A stretch of 35,340 bases of DNA from an uncultured Erysipelotrichaceae bacterium (GCA_951801995.1 CATOOY010000002.1:1-35340), one strand, 5' to 3'. Shown: positions 7,400-15,292, counted from the first letter of the stretch. The notes: generated by a model not told the origin, from the letters alone. Translations and numbers: made by a program.

Positions 7400-10300
7400 T
7401 ACGCTTCATCTCCTTCTAAGATTTCTTCTTCGTTTTCCTCCACACTATCTAGTGAATTTTCTTCGAATTCATCCTCATCCTCTTCATAAGGATCCTCTAC
7501 TTGAGATTGTGTCTGCTCAGCAGCACTATCCATAACACTAAGTTCTAAAGATTTCTCAAATTCCTCAGGAGATAAGAAATCATCTTTATCTGTTTCTTCT
7601 AATTCTTTCAGTTCTTGATAAGTACCCTCTTTATCTAAAACTGTTATATCTAAACCTAATGCTTGGAATTCTTTAATTAACACTCTAAAGCTTTCTGGAA
7701 TACCAGATGTTGGAATTTCTTCACCTTTCACAAGTGCTTCATATACTTTTACACGTCCTACAACATCATCTGATTTAATAGTCATCATTTCTTGTAAGAT
7801 ATGAGCAGCACCATAAGCATAAAGTGCCCAAACTTCCATTTCACCAAATCTTTGTCCACCAAACTGTGCTTTACCACCAAGTGGTTGTTGTGTAACAAGA
7901 CTATATGGACCTGTAGAACGAGCATGCAATTTATCATCTACCATGTGGTGAAGTTTTATCATATACATAACACCAACAGATACTTTATTATCAAATGGAT
8001 CTCCTGTACGCCCATCATAAAGTGTAAATTTACCATCCTCTGGAAGTTTTGCTTCTTTTAAAGCATCTAAAATTTCATCTCTTGTAGCACCAGAGAATAC
8101 AGGAGTAGCAACATGAATATTTAAAGATCTAGCTGCCATACCAAGATGCATCTCTAGTATTTGTCCAATATTCATACGAGAAGGAACACCCAGTGGATTA
8201 AGAAGCATATCAACAGGTGTACCATCTTCCAAATATGGCATATCTTCCTCTGGTAAAATAAGCGAAACAACACCTTTATTTCCATGACGACCAGCCATTT
8301 TATCTCCAACTGTAATTTTACGTTTTTGAGCAATATACACACGTACAATCTTAGAAACACCTGCAGGAAGTTCATCTGTATCCTCTTTTGTAAAGATTTT
8401 TACATCATGTACAATACCTTCTCCACCATGAGGAACACGTAAAGATGTATCTCTTACTTCCCTTGTTTTTTCTCCAAAAATAGCATGTAATAATTTTTCT
8501 TCACTGGTAAGCTCTGCCATACCTTTTGGTGTAACTTTTCCAACCAAGATGTCATCATCATGTACTTCTGTCCCAATACGAATAATACCATTTTCATCTA
8601 GATTCTTACGAGCCTCTTCACCAACATTTGGAATATCTCTTGTAAATTCTTCTGCTCCAAGTTTAGTATCTCTACATTCTATTTGATAATCTTCTATGTG
8701 AATAGAAGTATAAACATCATCTTTTACAAGACGTTCATTTAAGATAACAGCATCTTCATAGTTATAACCATTATAGTTCATAAAAGCAACAGTTACGTTT
8801 TTACCAAGTGCCATTTCTCCTTTTTCAGTAGAAGGACCATCAGCAATAACCTCACCTCTTGTTACTGCATCGCCTTTTACTACAATTGGTACTTGATGAT
8901 AACAAGTTCCAGCATTACTTTTTTCAAAACCATTTAAATAGTATGTATCTGCATTTTTAGCTGTTTTTACAATGATTTTATTGGCATCTACATAATCGAC
9001 AATCCCATCTGCTTTTGCAATCACTACTGCACCAGAATCTCTAGCAGCAACAGCCTCAATTCCAGTTCCAACAAGAGGTGCCTCTGCTTTTAAAAGTGGA
9101 ATTGCTTGACGTTGCATATTGGCACCCATAAGTGCTCTTTTTCCATCATCATGTTCTAGAAATGGAATACCACTTGTGGTAATAGAAACAACTTGTTGAG
9201 CAGATACATCTATATAATCCACTTCTTCAGGGGTAACCAAAATATTCTCCCCACGATAACGAACAGGAACTCTCTCTGCTACTATTTTCCCATCTTTTTG
9301 AGCAATAGTTGCTTGTGAAATATAATATTCAAGTTCTTCATCAGCAGTCATATATACAATTTCATCAGTAAGATGACAATTTTCTATTTTACGGTAAGGA
9401 GTCATAATAAATCCATACTCATTTACTTTAGCATAGCTAGCAAGTGATGTAATTAAACCTATATTAGGTCCTTCAGGAGATTCGATAGGACAAAGTCTAC
9501 CATAATGAGATGGATTAACATCACGTACTTCCATTCCAGCACGATCTCTTGAAAGTCCACCTGGACCTAAAGAAGAAAGTCTTCTCTTATTAGCAAGTTC
9601 GGCAATGGGATTGGTTTGATCCATAAATTGTGAAAGCTGACTACTTCCAAAAAATTCTTTAATAGCAGCTGTAAGAGGTCTAATATTGATAAGTGTTTTA
9701 GGAGTAACCTCTGTAATTTCTTGTGTACTCATACGATCACGAATAACTCTCTCAATTCTACCCATACCTACTTTAAATTGATTTTGTAAAAGTTCTCCTA
9801 CACGACGTACACGACGATTTGATAAATGATCTATTTCATCAAAATTACCAATACCATCTAATAAATTTAAATAATAAGAAATAGAGGCATATATATCAGA
9901 TATAGTAAGTCTTTTTAAATCAATACTTTGATCATTTCCAATTACTTTAATTACTTTATCAGGATTTACTTTAGAATATACATGAACAATTTGTACTTTA
10001 TTATAAGTATCTAAATCCTCATTAATTAAAACCTCTGTCATACCATAACCATCTTGTAATACTTCTTTTAATTTATCTACATCATTCTTAGTAATAACAG
10101 TATCTTTGGCAAAAACAATCTCTTTCCCAACTTTAATGTTTTCTGCAAGTTTAGAACCAATTAAACGATCAATAATATTTAATTTTCTGTTAAATTTGTA
10201 ACGACCAACTTTTGCTAAATCATAGCGAAAAGAATCAAAAAATCTAGTAATTAATTGATTTTTGGCACTATCCAAGGTAGAAGGTTCACCAGGTCTTAAT

Positions 10301-11016
10301 TTAGAATGAATATCAATTAAAGATTCATCTAAATTTTTATTAGCATCTTTTTCAATAGTTCTTTGTAAATACTCATCTTCCCCATATAAAGATAAAATAT
10401 CTTCATCACTAGAAAGACCTAGTGCACGAAGAAGAGTTGTAATAGGCACTTTTCTAGTACGATCAATACGAACATAAATAACCCCTCTTGCATCTGTTTC
10501 ATACTCAAGCCAAGTACCTTTGGTAGGAATAAGTTGAGAAGTGACAACAATTCTACCATTTTTATCTACTTCTTTTCCAAAATAAACAGAAGGAGAACGA
10601 ACAAGTTGAGAAACAATAACTCTTTCTGCTCCATTAATAATAAATGTTCCACTATCTGTCATAATAGGCATATCGCCAAGATAAATAGTTTGTTCTTTTA
10701 CTTCCCCTGTTTCTCCATTAAAAAGCCTAGCCTCCACTTTAAGTGGTGCTGCATAAGTTGCATATCTTTCTTTACAACCTTTAATAGAATATCTAGGTTC
10801 TTCAAAAAAGAAATTTCCAAATTCAAGTGTTACATTTCCTGTAAAGCTTTCCACAGGTGAAATCTCATCAAGGACTTCTTTAATTCCTTCATCAATAAAC
10901 CAGTTATAATCTTCTTTTTGTATTTCAAGTAAATTTTCAAGTTCTATAGCATTTTTTGTTTTAGCATAATTTCTTCTTTCACGGTGATCTCCAAATTTTT
11001 TAACAGTATAAGCCAC
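7399..11016 (-). CDS. rpoB: DNA-directed RNA polymerase subunit beta
   Basis: The beta subunit has 1205 residues if translation starts at GTG 11016-11014. I prefer that start because an AGGGG Shine-Dalgarno sits 7 nt upstream and homology to other RpoB begins just after it. A longer frame from TTG 11061 would start inside a leader hairpin. The rifampicin pocket is recognisable (GSSQLSQFMDQTNP, then NKRRLSSLGPGGLSRDRAG), but the position equivalent to E. coli His526 is Asn476 (codon 9591-9589). The C-terminus is long and very acidic (EEDEDEFEE...), as in other low-GC Gram-positives. It is cotranscribed with rpoC from a strong promoter at 11088-11116. Confidence 0.97.
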   Translation of the reverse strand: MAYTVKKFGDHRERRNYAKTKNAIELENLLEIQKEDYNWFIDEGIKEVLDEISPVESFTGNVTLEFGNFFFEEPRYSIKGCKERYATYAAPLKVEARLFNGETGEVKEQTIYLGDMPIMTDSGTFIINGAERVIVSQLVRSPSVYFGKEVDKNGRIVVTSQLIPTKGTWLEYETDARGVIYVRIDRTRKVPITTLLRALGLSSDEDILSLYGEDEYLQRTIEKDANKNLDESLIDIHSKLRPGEPSTLDSAKNQLITRFFDSFRYDLAKVGRYKFNRKLNIIDRLIGSKLAENIKVGKEIVFAKDTVITKNDVDKLKEVLQDGYGMTEVLINEDLDTYNKVQIVHVYSKVNPDKVIKVIGNDQSIDLKRLTISDIYASISYYLNLLDGIGNFDEIDHLSNRRVRRVGELLQNQFKVGMGRIERVIRDRMSTQEITEVTPKTLINIRPLTAAIKEFFGSSQLSQFMDQTNPIAELANKRRLSSLGPGGLSRDRAGMEVRDVNPSHYGRLCPIESPEGPNIGLITSLASYAKVNEYGFIMTPYRKIENCHLTDEIVYMTADEELEYYISQATIAQKDGKIVAERVPVRYRGENILVTPEEVDYIDVSAQQVVSITTSGIPFLEHDDGKRALMGANMQRQAIPLLKAEAPLVGTGIEAVAARDSGAVVIAKADGIVDYVDANKIIVKTAKNADTYYLNGFEKSNAGTCYHQVPIVVKGDAVTRGEVIADGPSTEKGEMALGKNVTVAFMNYNGYNYEDAVILNERLVKDDVYTSIHIEDYQIECRDTKLGAEEFTRDIPNVGEEARKNLDENGIIRIGTEVHDDDILVGKVTPKGMAELTSEEKLLHAIFGEKTREVRDTSLRVPHGGEGIVHDVKIFTKEDTDELPAGVSKIVRVYIAQKRKITVGDKMAGRHGNKGVVSLILPEEDMPYLEDGTPVDMLLNPLGVPSRMNIGQILEMHLGMAARSLNIHVATPVFSGATRDEILDALKEAKLPEDGKFTLYDGRTGDPFDNKVSVGVMYMIKLHHMVDDKLHARSTGPYSLVTQQPLGGKAQFGGQRFGEMEVWALYAYGAAHILQEMMTIKSDDVVGRVKVYEALVKGEEIPTSGIPESFRVLIKEFQALGLDITVLDKEGTYQELKELEETDKDDFLSPEEFEKSLELSVMDSAAEQTQSQVEDPYEEDEDEFEENSLDSVEENEEEILEGDEA

Positions 11017-11047
11017 TTTTTCACCCCTATAACTATATTTTCCGTAT

Positions 11048-11075
11048 ACATAGACACCCAAAAAACAGTCTATGT
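11048..11075 (-). promoter_or_regulatory. Hairpin in the rpoB leader
   Basis: On the minus strand ACATAGAC and GTCTATGT form a perfect 8-bp stem with a 12-nt loop (5' arm 11075-11068, 3' arm 11055-11048). It begins about 6 nt downstream of the expected transcription start and lies about 30 nt before the GTG start. The loop is T-rich, but no T run follows the stem, so it is not a terminator. It could stabilise the mRNA or bind a regulator. Confidence 0.5.
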
Positions 11076-11087
11076 CACCAATTTAAA

Positions 11088-11116
11088 ATTTTAACAAAAG
11101 TTTTAATATTTGTCAA
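11088..11116 (-). promoter_or_regulatory. rpoBC promoter
   Basis: The -35 is consensus TTGACA (11111-11116) and the -10 is TAAAAT (11088-11093), with a 17-bp spacer. The -35 includes the TGA stop codon of ybxB. Confidence 0.8.
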
Positions 11117-11700
11117 CCGATTTCGGCTTCTATAATATAAAAACCTTTATTTTTATCTAAAATACGTACCACATATTCCGATTCAAGCATTTTATAAGTA
11201 CTTTTAGCACCTTGATCCTTATGAATCACAAAAATAAGTTTTCCATCTTTTTTCAAATGTTTTTTTGCGCCTATCAAAATATTATAAAGTATCTTTTTTC
11301 CTACTCGAATAGGAGGATTTGTAATAATAAAATCATAGTTTTTTGTTACCTTTTGATAACAATCACTTTCAAATATATTTACATTTACTTTATTTATTTC
11401 TGCGTTCTTTTTAGCAAGATTTAAACTCCTTTTATTTATATCTATCATATCTACTATAACAGGATATATTTTTTTAAGGTAAATTCCTATAGGACCATAC
11501 CCACAGCCCAAATCAAGTACATTCCCTTTTATATCTTTTCTAGAAACTGTTTCTAATAAAGATCTTGTTCCAAAATCAAGTCCCTTTTTAGAAAAAACAC
11601 CATTATCTACATAAAAAATAAAATCATTTTCATTTATTTTAACCCTTACTTGTTTTTCTTCACTTTTAAGTGTAGAATCATTTTCAAAATAATGAGACAT
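11113..11700 (-). CDS. ybxB: Class I SAM-dependent rRNA methyltransferase, YbxB/RsmC family
   Basis: The 195-residue Rossmann methyltransferase has the SAM-binding glycine loop VLDLGCGYGPIG (residues about 61-72), an acidic residue after strand 2 (DMIDINKR) and the catalytic N6/N2-methyltransferase motif TNPPIRVGK. NPP followed by IR/FH-type residues is typical of the RsmC/RlmG family, which methylates guanine N2 in rRNA. Its length matches single-domain Bacillus YbxB. The position between rplL and rpoB is the conserved one in Firmicutes, which supports the name. The start overlaps the end of the small upstream ORF by 17 bp. The exact nucleotide modified is not established from sequence. Confidence 0.88.
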   Translation of the reverse strand: MSHYFENDSTLKSEEKQVRVKINENDFIFYVDNGVFSKKGLDFGTRSLLETVSRKDIKGNVLDLGCGYGPIGIYLKKIYPVIVDMIDINKRSLNLAKKNAEINKVNVNIFESDCYQKVTKNYDFIITNPPIRVGKKILYNILIGAKKHLKKDGKLIFVIHKDQGAKSTYKMLESEYVVRILDKNKGFYIIEAEIG

Positions 11701-11932
11701 TCACTTTTTTTCCTAAAAAATTATTTATTTTAGAAGTATTTTCATGTTGGATAGTATTTAAAATATACCCCCATACACAAATAGAAGTCTTTCCTAAAGG
11801 AATTAAAACTCTACAGAAAAGGTCCACTACCCTTCTAACAAGTAAAGGAAAAAGAGAAAAAATAGATTGCTTCAAATAAACAAGATCTCCAGTTTTGAAT
11901 TGCCCTTTATCATATTTTTTAACATTTAACAT
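11684..11932 (-). CDS. Small hypothetical protein between rplL and ybxB
   Basis: The 82-codon frame begins at ATG 11932 behind an AGGTGG Shine-Dalgarno and ends inside the start of ybxB, an arrangement typical of translational coupling. The N-terminus is GQFKTGDLVYLKQ, then a basic-hydrophobic stretch SIFSLFPLLVRRVVDLF and a CVWGYIL segment. I do not recognise a family. It has no clear transmembrane helix or signal peptide. It is the only candidate gene in the 334-bp rplL-ybxB gap. It could be a real small protein or a chance frame. Confidence 0.45.
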   Translation of the reverse strand: MLNVKKYDKGQFKTGDLVYLKQSIFSLFPLLVRRVVDLFCRVLIPLGKTSICVWGYILNTIQHENTSKINNFLGKKVNVSLF

Positions 11933-11986
11933 TGACTATTACCACCTAACTATATAAGCACATGATAAATATACATTATAAGATGG

Positions 11987-12017
11987 CAAAAGCCCATACT
12001 ATTTTTTAGTATAGGCT
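11987..12017 (-). terminator. Terminator after rplL
   Basis: On the minus strand AGCCTATACT (12017-12008) pairs with AGTATGGGCT (12000-11991), with one G-U pair, across a 7-nt loop, followed by TTTT. It should reduce read-through from rplJL into ybxB. The stretch to 11932 has a TATAAT at about 11976-11981 but no good -35. Confidence 0.7.
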
Positions 12018-12034
12018 AAAGCTTACTTTTTTTA

Positions 12035-12403
12035 TTATTTTAATTCAACAGTAGCGCCAGCTTCTTCGAATTTAGCTTTGATTTCATTTGCTTCATCAGT
12101 AGAAACACCTTCTTTAACATTTCCACCATTATCAGCAATGTCTTTAGCTTCTTTAAGACCAAGTCCAGTATATTCACGAACAAGCTTAATAACAGCAATT
12201 TTATTTGCTCCTGCTGCTGTAAGTACAACATTTACAGTAGAAGGTCCTGCTTCTTCTGCTCCTGCTTGTGGTGCAGCTGCAACTGCTACTGCAGATGGAT
12301 CTACACCAAATTCCTCTTTCATTGCATCTACTAATTCTTTTACTTCAAGAATTGTCATTTCTTTTAATCCATTAATAAATTCATCTTTTGTAAATTTTGC
12401 CAT
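12035..12403 (-). CDS. rplL: 50S ribosomal protein L7/L12
   Basis: The 122-residue stalk protein has the N-terminal dimerisation and L10-binding helices (1-37), an Ala/Gly/Pro-rich flexible hinge (about 38-57) and the C-terminal factor-binding domain with GANKIAVIKLVREYTGLGLK followed by EAKDIAD. It recruits elongation factors to the ribosome. It lies 14 bp after rplJ with a strong AAAGGAGG-type RBS, which fits the need for several copies per L10. It is regulated with rplJ through the L10 leader. Confidence 0.97.
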   Translation of the reverse strand: MAKFTKDEFINGLKEMTILEVKELVDAMKEEFGVDPSAVAVAAAPQAGAEEAGPSTVNVVLTAAGANKIAVIKLVREYTGLGLKEAKDIADNGGNVKEGVSTDEANEIKAKFEEAGATVELK

Positions 12404-12417
12404 TGTTTATTCCTCCT

Positions 12418-12909
12418 TTAATTTTCCTTTTGATCACTATATAAATTTAAAGCGATAGATAAATCTCTTACAGTACCCATAAGTCCTGATGCAAGCATTG
12501 TAAGAAGTGTTTCTCTAGATGGTACTGCTGCAAGTTTTTTAAGTAATTCGATATCTGCTACTTCTCCATCCACAATTCCCATTTTAAGTTCTAAAGCGGG
12601 ATGTTTTTTCGCAAATTCACTTACTGTTTTAATAGGTGCGATAGTATCTTTACCAAACGCAACTACTTTTGGTCCTTCTAATTCTTCATTCAATTTAATT
12701 TGTAAAGAATCTAAAGCTCTTTTTGTAAGTGTATTTTTATATACTTTTAGTTCACAACCATTTTCACGAAGTTTTCTTCTTAAATCGGTTTGTTCTGCTA
12801 CAGAAAGACCATTGTTATCAAACCAAACAGTTGTTGCAGAATTTTTAATATGAGAAGCTATCTCTTCTACAACTAAACCTTTTTGATCCAATATTTTTTG
12901 ATTTGCCAT
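12418..12909 (-). CDS. rplJ: 50S ribosomal protein L10
   Basis: This 163-residue protein is the base of the L7/L12 stalk. It is recognised by the N-terminal rRNA-binding domain (KGLVVEEIASHIKNSATTVW; LSVAEQTDLRRKLRENG; YKNTLTKRAL) and the C-terminal helix that carries L7/L12 dimers (LASGLMGTVRDLSIALNLY). Its length is in the usual range. The RBS AAAAGGAGG lies just before the ATG. Expression starts from its own promoter at 13062-13089 and passes through an L10 leader. Confidence 0.97.
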   Translation of the reverse strand: MANQKILDQKGLVVEEIASHIKNSATTVWFDNNGLSVAEQTDLRRKLRENGCELKVYKNTLTKRALDSLQIKLNEELEGPKVVAFGKDTIAPIKTVSEFAKKHPALELKMGIVDGEVADIELLKKLAAVPSRETLLTMLASGLMGTVRDLSIALNLYSDQKEN

Positions 12910-12929
12910 AATAACCTCCTTTTCTTATA

Positions 12930-13056
12930 TTACAAATAGAAAAGTTCTTACTGATAAATTCCGTAAGAACTTCAAAGGTTCAAAATGTATTTGATGCCTC
13001 GGTAGGAAATTAAGCTAAAAGCACCTACTGTCTACGGTAATATTTTTTCTCTAACG
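12930..13056 (-). ncRNA. L10 leader (autoregulatory 5' UTR of rplJL)
   Basis: The 5' UTR holds the conserved elements of the Rfam L10 leader: ACAGTAGGTGC (about 13032-13022), then CCTACCGAGGC (about 13005-12995), which pair through GTAGG/CCTAC. It is followed by a strong hairpin AAGTTCTTAC/GTAAGAACTT (12972-12963 with 12951-12942) and TTTTC, a possible attenuator. Known leaders of this class bind L10(L12)4 to repress the operon. Confidence 0.8.
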
Positions 13057-13061
13057 AATTT

Positions 13062-13089
13062 ATTATAACACTTTTTTTCTAAAAGTCAA
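13062..13089 (-). promoter_or_regulatory. rplJL promoter
   Basis: The -35 is TTGACT (13084-13089) and the -10 is TATAAT (13062-13067), with a 16-bp spacer. The -35 lies in the last codons of rplA, and its stop codon sits in the spacer. Confidence 0.75.
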
Positions 13090-13774
13090 AGCTATTTATA
13101 TCTACTTTTACAGAAGGTCCCATTGTAGAAGCAATTGCTATATTTTGAATATAGGTTCCTTTTACTACAGATGGTTTTGCTTTATAAATAAGTGTTACAA
13201 ATGATTTTATATTTTCTACTAAAGCTTTATCTTCAAATGAAGATTTTCCAACAAGAACATGTACATTTCCATAACTATCTGTTCTATATTCTACACGTCC
13301 TTTTTTTACTTCTTCTACAGCTTTCTTGACATCCATGGTAACAGTTCCTGTTTTAGGATTTGGCATAAGTCCTTTTGGTCCAAGTACTCTACCTAGTTTA
13401 CCTAAAGCAGGCATCATATCAGGAGTTGCGATCATAGTATCAAAACCAAACCAATTTTCTTTTTCGATTTTTTCTAACATATCTGTATCTCCAACAAAAT
13501 CAGCACCTGCTTCTAGAGCTGCTTTTGCCTGATCTCCTTTTGCAATAACTAAAACTGTTTTTGTTTTTCCAATTCCATTTGGAAGTACAGCTGCACCTCT
13601 AAGTTGTTGTTCAGCTTTTCTAGTATCTAAATTAAGTCTCATTGCAAGTTCAATAGAAGAATCAAATGTAGTAATTGCAGTTTTCTTTACCAAAGGTACT
13701 GCTTCTTCTAAAGAGTATGCTTTATTTTTTTCAACAAGCTTACTTGCTTCTACATATTTTTTACTTCTTTTCAT
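13079..13774 (-). CDS. rplA: 50S ribosomal protein L1
   Basis: The 231-residue L1 stalk protein is recognised by FDSSIELAMRLNLDTRK, GxxVLPNGIGKTKTVLV, LGRVLGPKGLMPNPKTGTV and the C-terminal TLIYKAKPSVVKGTYIQ followed by NIAIASTMGPSVKVD. Its length equals that of the usual bacterial L1 (about 230). L1 binds 23S rRNA at the E-site and, as a free protein, represses its own mRNA. The start is ATG 13774, with GGAGG 7 nt upstream. It is cotranscribed with rplK, and the RBS is next to a stem-loop at 13787-13825. Confidence 0.97.
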   Translation of the reverse strand: MKRSKKYVEASKLVEKNKAYSLEEAVPLVKKTAITTFDSSIELAMRLNLDTRKAEQQLRGAAVLPNGIGKTKTVLVIAKGDQAKAALEAGADFVGDTDMLEKIEKENWFGFDTMIATPDMMPALGKLGRVLGPKGLMPNPKTGTVTMDVKKAVEEVKKGRVEYRTDSYGNVHVLVGKSSFEDKALVENIKSFVTLIYKAKPSVVKGTYIQNIAIASTMGPSVKVDINSFDF

Positions 13775-13786
13775 TTCATTTCCTCC

Positions 13787-13825
13787 TTATGTGGTAATTG
13801 CGGGCTTGCGGATCCTCCCACATAA
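13787..13825 (-). promoter_or_regulatory. Probable L1-binding stem-loop in the rplK-rplA spacer
   Basis: On the minus strand TTATGTGG (13825-13818) pairs perfectly with CCACATAA (13794-13787). The 3' arm ends directly at the rplA Shine-Dalgarno. GTGGGAGG (13821-13814) opens the loop and occurs again in the rplK leader. Translational repression by L1 is established for this operon in other bacteria. That this is the site is inference. Confidence 0.6.
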
Positions 13826-13829
13826 TCAA

Positions 13830-14258
13830 CTATTCTTCGATGTTTATTCCCATATTTTTAGCAGTACCTGCCACTATTTTCATAGCATCTTCAATAGTAT
13901 AACAATTTAAATCTGGTAATTTAATTTCAGCAATTTCTTTCAGTTGAGCTTGTGTAAGTGTACCCACTACTTCTTTTGATCCCTTTGTACTTCCTTTTTT
14001 AAGTTTCAAAAGTTTTTTAATTAAGAATGCTGTAGGTGGAGTTTTTACTACAAAGTCAAAACTTCTATCTTCATAAATAGTAATTTCAACTGGTAATACA
14101 TCACCCATTTTATCTTTAGTTGCATCATTATATTTTGTACAAAATTCTTGTAAATTGATTCCAGCAGGTCCAAGTACAGTTCCAACGGGTGGAGCTGGTG
14201 TAGCTTTCCCTGCAGGAATGTGAATTTTGATAATTTTACTTACTTTTTTTGCTGCCAC
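13830..14258 (-). CDS. rplK: 50S ribosomal protein L11
   Basis: The 142-residue protein starts at GTG 14258-14256, with AGGAGG 8 nt upstream. The alternative GTG at 14267 lies inside that Shine-Dalgarno and is rejected. Family features are KIHIPAGKATPAPPVGTVLG followed by PAGINLQEFC (N-terminal domain, thiostrepton/RelA region) and the rRNA-binding C-terminal domain (FDFVVKTPPTAFLIKKLLKL; QLKEIAEIKLPDLNC followed by YTIEDAMKIVAGTAKNMGI). The length matches L11 of Bacillus (141). It is the first gene of the rplKA operon. Confidence 0.97.
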   Translation of the reverse strand: MAAKKVSKIIKIHIPAGKATPAPPVGTVLGPAGINLQEFCTKYNDATKDKMGDVLPVEITIYEDRSFDFVVKTPPTAFLIKKLLKLKKGSTKGSKEVVGTLTQAQLKEIAEIKLPDLNCYTIEDAMKIVAGTAKNMGINIEE

Positions 14259-14287
14259 GAAAAACACCTCCTAATATTTTTTTCGTG

Positions 14288-14342
14288 AGTGGTTCAAATA
14301 GCATCTTTCTTATCCGCATCAAATAGATGCATGCCTCCCACT
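14288..14342 (-). promoter_or_regulatory. Structured leader of rplK resembling the rplA site
   Basis: On the minus strand AGTGG (14342-14338) pairs with CCACT (14292-14288) around an inner hairpin GCATC/GATGC (about 14330-14316). The 5' arm reads GTGGGAGG, exactly as in the rplK-rplA spacer. It lies about 20 nt upstream of the rplK RBS. I infer a second L1 recognition site. Confidence 0.5.
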
Positions 14343-14368
14343 TTGTGCTACTTATTCATAGCGAAACT

Positions 14369-14397
14369 AATATAACACATTTTTAAATTTTTGTCTA
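14369..14397 (-). promoter_or_regulatory. rplKA promoter
   Basis: The -35 is TAGACA (14392-14397) and the -10 is TATATT (14369-14374), with a 17-bp spacer. It lies in the 236-bp nusG-rplK gap after the nusG terminator. Confidence 0.65.
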
Positions 14398-14478
14398 TTC
14401 TTTTTATGTGACTTTCTCTTATTTTTATGCTTTTTTGATAAAAAAAATGAAATGATTTGATTTTTTTTTCGTTTTTAT

Positions 14479-14511
14479 GAAAAAAGATAGAAAACTATAC
14501 TTTCTCTATCT
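14479..14511 (-). terminator. Terminator of secE-nusG
   Basis: AGATAGA (14511-14505) pairs with TCTATCT (14491-14485) on the minus strand, followed by TTTTTTC. The stem includes the last codons of nusG. Confidence 0.65.
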
Positions 14512-15028
14512 CATGTAATTCTAATTCTACAATAGTCTCTTGTCCAAATAAGTCAAGAGCAACTTCTAACTTTTGATTTTCCATATCTAGGGAACGTATT
14601 TTACCAAACATACCAGCAAAAGGTCCAGATAAAACTTTAACAGAATCATCCATAGCAAGTTCATTTTCCATATCAAGTCTACTCATTCCCATAGAACCTA
14701 AAATATGATCCACTTCTTGCTTTGTAAGTGGAAACGGTTTAGCTCCCTTTCCAGAAGAACCAATAAACCCTGTAACACCTGGTGTATTACGTACAACAAA
14801 CCAAGCTTCGTCTGTCATAACCATTTCAACTAGTATATAACCAGGGAACATTTTCTTTAATTTTTCTTTTTTTACTCCATCTTTTATTTCTACTTCTTTA
14901 GTTTCAGGAACAATAATTCTATAAATATTATCTTCCATTCCCATGGAACCTGCACGCATTTCTAACTTTTCTTTTACTTTATTTTCATGCCCAGAATATG
15001 TATTTACAACATACCATTCTTTTTCCAT
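14495..15028 (-). CDS. nusG: Transcription termination/antitermination factor NusG
   Basis: With the start at ATG 15028 the protein has 177 residues, the same length as I recall for Bacillus NusG. The N-terminal NGN domain opens with EKEWYVVNTYSGHENKVKEK and holds MFPGYILVEM and WFVVRNTPGVTGFIG. The C-terminal KOW domain has LSGPFAGMFGKIRSLD. NusG binds the RNA polymerase clamp and affects pausing and processivity. The start overlaps the secE stop as TAATG. A longer TTG start inside secE (15043) is less likely. Confidence 0.95.
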   Translation of the reverse strand: MEKEWYVVNTYSGHENKVKEKLEMRAGSMGMEDNIYRIIVPETKEVEIKDGVKKEKLKKMFPGYILVEMVMTDEAWFVVRNTPGVTGFIGSSGKGAKPFPLTKQEVDHILGSMGMSRLDMENELAMDDSVKVLSGPFAGMFGKIRSLDMENQKLEVALDLFGQETIVELELHEIEKV

Positions 15029-15210
15029 TATTTCACCATCCAAGAATTAAAAAATGCTAAAACAAAGTCAGTTGCACTAAAAAATAAAGCAAAAACAAGT
15101 ATAAATGTCAAAGTAGCAGTAGAATAAGTAATCATTTCTTTTCGTGTTGGCCATTTTACCTTTTTCATTTCTTTTTTTACTCCATAAAAGAAAGAAATTA
15201 TTTTTTTCAT
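15028..15210 (-). CDS. secE: Preprotein translocase subunit SecE
   Basis: This 60-residue protein has the SecE signature VKKEMKKVKWPTRKEMITYS followed by one transmembrane helix (TATLTFILVFALFFSATDFVL). It clamps SecY in the membrane. ATG 15210 has AGAAGG about 8 nt upstream and is preferred to GTG 15216. It is the first gene of the secE-nusG operon. No rpmG is found upstream, although it often precedes secE in Firmicutes. Confidence 0.92.
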   Translation of the reverse strand: MKKIISFFYGVKKEMKKVKWPTRKEMITYSTATLTFILVFALFFSATDFVLAFFNSWMVK

Positions 15211-15263
15211 TTTCACACCTTCTTATTTTTTCAAAATAAAAACACGTCCCTGTGTTTACTAAA

Positions 15264-15292
15264 ACTATAACACAGCAAAAAAAGAAAGTCAA
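15264..15292 (-). promoter_or_regulatory. secE-nusG promoter
   Basis: The -35 is TTGACT (15287-15292) and the -10 is TATAGT (15264-15269), with a 17-bp spacer. The divergent lipoprotein gene starts at 15378, and no clear plus-strand promoter could be fixed between them. Confidence 0.75.

Noticed and set aside
11017..11061. Longer rpoB start at TTG 11061
   Set aside because: The TTG lies in the loop of the leader hairpin and has no RBS, while GTG 11016 has AGGGG at the right distance and matches the family N-terminus.
14259..14267. Three-residue longer rplK start
   Set aside because: That GTG is part of the AGGAGGTG Shine-Dalgarno of the true start at 14258.
15077..15292. A 71-codon Cys/Phe-rich frame over the secE promoter
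   Set aside because: It overlaps the consensus secE promoter and secE in another frame, has no RBS and no similarity to RpmG, which I looked for at this place.
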